From: Streptomyces soli
Lineage (GTDB): Bacteria > Actinomycetota > Actinomycetes > Streptomycetales > Streptomycetaceae
DNA length: 64,000 bases
Reading direction: 5' to 3'
NCBI RefSeq assembly: GCF_003999195.1
Contig: NZ_RJVR01000063.1
Coordinates: 1 to 64,000, forward strand
Both the position numbers and the translations under genes were made by a program. Shown piece by piece: positions 61,785 to 64,000 of this stretch; position 1 is the first letter of the stretch; each line of letters starts with the position of its first letter. Below the pieces are notes generated by a model. It saw only the letters and a list, made by a program, of their open reading frames with translations, was not told the DNA's origin and did no database searches.

Positions 61785-62544
61785 CGCCCAGCTCGTCCGC
61801 CAGCCAGACCGGTACGCCGCCCAGCAGCCGGAGCAGGCGGCACGCCTCCGCGCGCAGCCGGACCGCCTCCGGCTCCGGCTCGACCGTGGCGAGGGACACC
61901 AGGGCGGGGGCGGCACCGATGAGGTAGCCGAGCTCGGTGCGGATCCGGAGGGATTCGGTGAAGCCGCGGTGGGCCTCCGCCAGGTCGCCGTCACGGGCGG
62001 CCAGTCCGGCTAGATGCCGCCAGGTGAACGAGGTCAGCAGCGTGTCGCCGTGCGCGACCGCACCCGAGTGGGCGCGACGGTACGCGGCCCGGGCGGCCAC
62101 CCGATCACCGGCGAGGTTCTCGGCGACCAGGCCGCGCCGGAAGTCCAGCAGAGGCCGCCCCGGGGCGCCCGGGGTGAGCAGCGCCGCGCTGCGGCCGAGC
62201 GCCGCGCTGGCCTCGTCGGCGCGGTCGTGGACCGCGAACTGCGTTGCCAGGTAGGCGAGATGGCCGCGCTCGCAGGCCGCCTCGCCGCGCTCGTCGTCGG
62301 TACGGGCCAGGGCTTCGGCCGTCCGCAGCGCGTCCTCGGCCTCCGGCCAGCCGTCGAGGGTGAACAGACACTGCTCGGCGAGCAGCCCGGCCCGTTCCAG
62401 GGCGGGGCCGAAGGCGGTCAGTGCGTATGGCGCGAGCAGCGTCGCGGCCTCCGTCCAGCAGCCGCGGGCCCGCAGCCGCCAGACATGGGGCACGGAGCCG
62501 CCCGCCGTCGGGTTCGGTTCGGAATCCACCTCTGCGTCCGACAT
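61771..62544 (-). CDS. TPR-like helical repeat protein
   Basis: This 257-residue protein starts at an ATG (62544; ATG 62580 is possible). It is almost wholly alpha-helical with Ala/Leu/Arg-rich hairpins resembling tetratricopeptide or SARP-type sensor repeats: ARTDDERGEAACERGHLAYL, ADEASAALGRSAALLTPGAP, RRGLVAENLAGDRVAARAAY and ARDGDLAEAHRGFTESLRIR. No DNA-binding or catalytic domain. It overlaps the convergent GntR stop by 14 bp. The partner is unknown; it may act as a protein-interaction or regulator-sensing module. Confidence 0.75.
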   Translation of the reverse strand: MSDAEVDSEPNPTAGGSVPHVWRLRARGCWTEAATLLAPYALTAFGPALERAGLLAEQCLFTLDGWPEAEDALRTAEALARTDDERGEAACERGHLAYLATQFAVHDRADEASAALGRSAALLTPGAPGRPLLDFRRGLVAENLAGDRVAARAAYRRAHSGAVAHGDTLLTSFTWRHLAGLAARDGDLAEAHRGFTESLRIRTELGYLIGAAPALVSLATVEPEPEAVRLRAEACRLLRLLGGVPVWLADELGVNGR

Positions 62545-62657
62545 GGCGGTGTCCGCCACATGCCCTCCCAAGCGCGTCATCGAGCCGGTGCCGGAAGTTC
62601 AGCACGGCACGGGGTGCCACGCCAAGGGGTCGGCGGTGGGCAACCGCGCCGACCTGG

Positions 62658-64000
62658 TCAGCTCATGCGCAGCGCGAGGAAGAAGTCGAGCTTGTCCTCC
62701 AGCCGCGAGAGGTCGCGTCCGGTGAGCTGCTCGATCCGCCCGATCCGGTAGCGCAGCGTGTTGACGTGCAGGTGGAGCCGCGTCGCGCAGCGCGTCCACG
62801 ACCCGTCGCACTCCAGGAAAGCCTCGAGCGTGGGGATGAGCTCGGCCCGGTGCCGACGGTCGTAGACCCGGAGGGGGTCCAGGAGCCGGGCGGTGAAGGC
62901 ACGGCGGACGTCGTCCGGGACGAAGGGAAGCAGCAGCACGTGCGAGGCCAGCTCCTCGTGCCCCGCGACGCAGACCCGGCCCGGGCGAGCGGCGGCGACC
63001 CGGCGGGCGTGCCGGGCCTCCTCCAGGGCGCCGCGGAGGGCTTCGGCGGAGTGGACGGTGGCGCTGACGCCGAGAGTGAGGCGGCCGTCGCCGTCGAGGC
63101 CGCGGGTGAGCGGGCCGCGCAGGGCGGTCAGGAGGCCGTCGGCGGTGAGCTCGGCGGCGGGGTCGTCGGCGGGCCCCACGGAGGAGAGGGGCACGAGAGC
63201 CATGGCCTCGTCGCCGGTGTGGGCGACGGCCAGGCGGTCGGCGAAGTCGGGGCCTACGGCGGCGGGGTCGACCAATGCCTCCTCCAGCAGGGCCTGGGCA
63301 ACGGGTCCGGCGCCGCCCGGTAGCTCGGCGCCGCACCATTCGACGCGGGCCACGACTACCTGCCAGTGCGGTGCCGCGCCGAGGCCGGGCACCAGGACCG
63401 GCGCGGCGACCCGGAGCCGGGCGGCGACCTCCGCGGGCGGGGCGCCGGCCTGCACCAGCTCCAGGACCTCCTGGGCGAGGCGCCGCCGCACCGTGCGGGC
63501 GGCCTCCCGCCGCTCCCGCTCGACCGAGATGAGCTGGGTGACGCCTTGCAGCAGGTCGAGCCGTTCGCCCGGCCAGTCACCGGCGTCGGCCTCGACGACC
63601 AGGAACCAGTCGGACAGCAGCGTGGCCCGGGGGTCGTCCCGTGGGTCGCCGGTGCGGATGGGGAAGAGTGAGTACGTACGGCCGCCGATGAGGGTGCGGT
63701 GCGGGGAGGGGCGGGCGGTGCGGGTGGCGGCCAGGTGCTCGCCGGCCAGGCCGGCGCGCAGCGCGACGGGGAGGGGGTGCGAGGATCCCGCGATCTGGCG
63801 GCCGGTGGTGGACAGCACCCAGGCGCGCAGGTCGAGGTCGCTGCCGAGCAGGTCCAGCACAGCGTCGGGGCCGCCCCCGGCCGGCCCCGAGGACATCAGC
63901 CGCCGGTGCCGGTCCACTACGGCGGCCAGGTCGCCGGCGCGCTCGGTGGAGACCTGCCGTACGACATGCTCGGTGATCGACGCGAAGGCGACGTCCTCCG
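62658..64000 (-). CDS. PucR-family transcriptional regulator (N-terminus beyond window)
   Basis: The frame is open from the stop at 62658 to the window end, at least 447 residues, and the true start lies beyond it; a GTG at 63917 is internal. The middle contains a GGDEF-like/CdaR region (VARVEWCGAELPGGAGPVAQ, GVSATVHSAEALRGALEEAR). The C-terminus is the PucR HTH: LIPTLEAFLECDGSWTRCAT, RLHLHVNTLRYRIGRIEQLT and GRDLSRLEDKLDFFLALRMS. PucR proteins regulate purine, gamma-aminobutyrate or other nitrogen catabolism. The regulated genes would lie upstream outside the window. Confidence 0.88.
   Translation of the reverse strand, partial: EDVAFASITEHVVRQVSTERAGDLAAVVDRHRRLMSSGPAGGGPDAVLDLLGSDLDLRAWVLSTTGRQIAGSSHPLPVALRAGLAGEHLAATRTARPSPHRTLIGGRTYSLFPIRTGDPRDDPRATLLSDWFLVVEADAGDWPGERLDLLQGVTQLISVERERREAARTVRRRLAQEVLELVQAGAPPAEVAARLRVAAPVLVPGLGAAPHWQVVVARVEWCGAELPGGAGPVAQALLEEALVDPAAVGPDFADRLAVAHTGDEAMALVPLSSVGPADDPAAELTADGLLTALRGPLTRGLDGDGRLTLGVSATVHSAEALRGALEEARHARRVAAARPGRVCVAGHEELASHVLLLPFVPDDVRRAFTARLLDPLRVYDRRHRAELIPTLEAFLECDGSWTRCATRLHLHVNTLRYRIGRIEQLTGRDLSRLEDKLDFFLALRMS

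Overview
The window is a high-GC actinobacterial chromosome segment, almost certainly from Streptomyces or a close relative. The evidence is the codon use (GTG, and a few TTG, starts), AAGGAG-type ribosome binding sites, many regulators and secreted proteins, a SAV2148-type HEPN protein, an OsaA-like multi-HAMP hybrid kinase, DUF2637 and RsbW-like proteins, an IdeR/DmdR-type iron box and a Streptomyces-type sulfur leader peptide. No rRNA, tRNA, CRISPR array or phage module was found.

Layout. 1-2000: an IS607-family element on the minus strand, with a serine recombinase and an edge-truncated TnpB. 2000-4430: a hypothetical gene, an FHA gene, two decayed fragments and a glyoxalase-fold gene. 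4500-9230: glgX and treY for glycogen and trehalose metabolism, separated by a dispersed GC-rich repeat. 9460-13770: a copper amine oxidase apparently split into two secreted proteins, the HEPN protein and an exonuclease. 14080-18420: a small-molecule kinase, a YbdK-type ligase, two fused gene remnants, an alanine-type aminotransferase and a divergent HxlR regulator with a clear operator. 18418-28171: one long minus-strand sulfur assimilation cluster, read in the order leader peptide, sulfite reductase, two tiny ORFs, cysH, cysC, cysD, cysN, ssuA, ssuB, ssuC and a CbiX-like chelatase. It takes up sulfonate, activates sulfate to APS/PAPS, reduces it to sulfide, and supplies the siroheme step. 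Many junctions are stop/start overlaps.

28230-35880: a PfkB kinase, an acetyltransferase, an AcoR-like GAF regulator diverging from a P-loop-less adenylate-kinase-like gene, an AidB-like dehydrogenase, a YihY protein and an AI-2E-family membrane protein. 35930-44140: a stress-signalling block with a deleted SigB-type sigma gene behind a textbook SigB promoter, a 1434-aa hybrid kinase with six 92-residue HAMP repeats, a translationally coupled ANTAR-GAF-PAS-PP2C protein and a DUF2267 protein. 44150-48110: decayed TetR, SDR and S53-protease genes among live marR, RsbW-like and rsgA genes. 48140-64000: secreted carbohydrate-active enzymes (alginate-lyase-like, polysaccharide deacetylase, GH47), a rhomboid protease, LacI, TrmB/LuxR, GntR and PucR regulators, OsmC, a second RsbW-like kinase, DUF2637, and an iron-regulated FhuF-like 2Fe-2S protein.

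A recurring theme is gene decay. At least eight remnants are visible, consistent with an unstable, possibly arm-proximal region. The most rewarding material is the sulfur micro-ORF chain and leader, the structured divergent promoter with the adenylate-kinase-like gene, the split amine oxidase, and the deleted sigma gene beside the multi-HAMP kinase and phosphatase.
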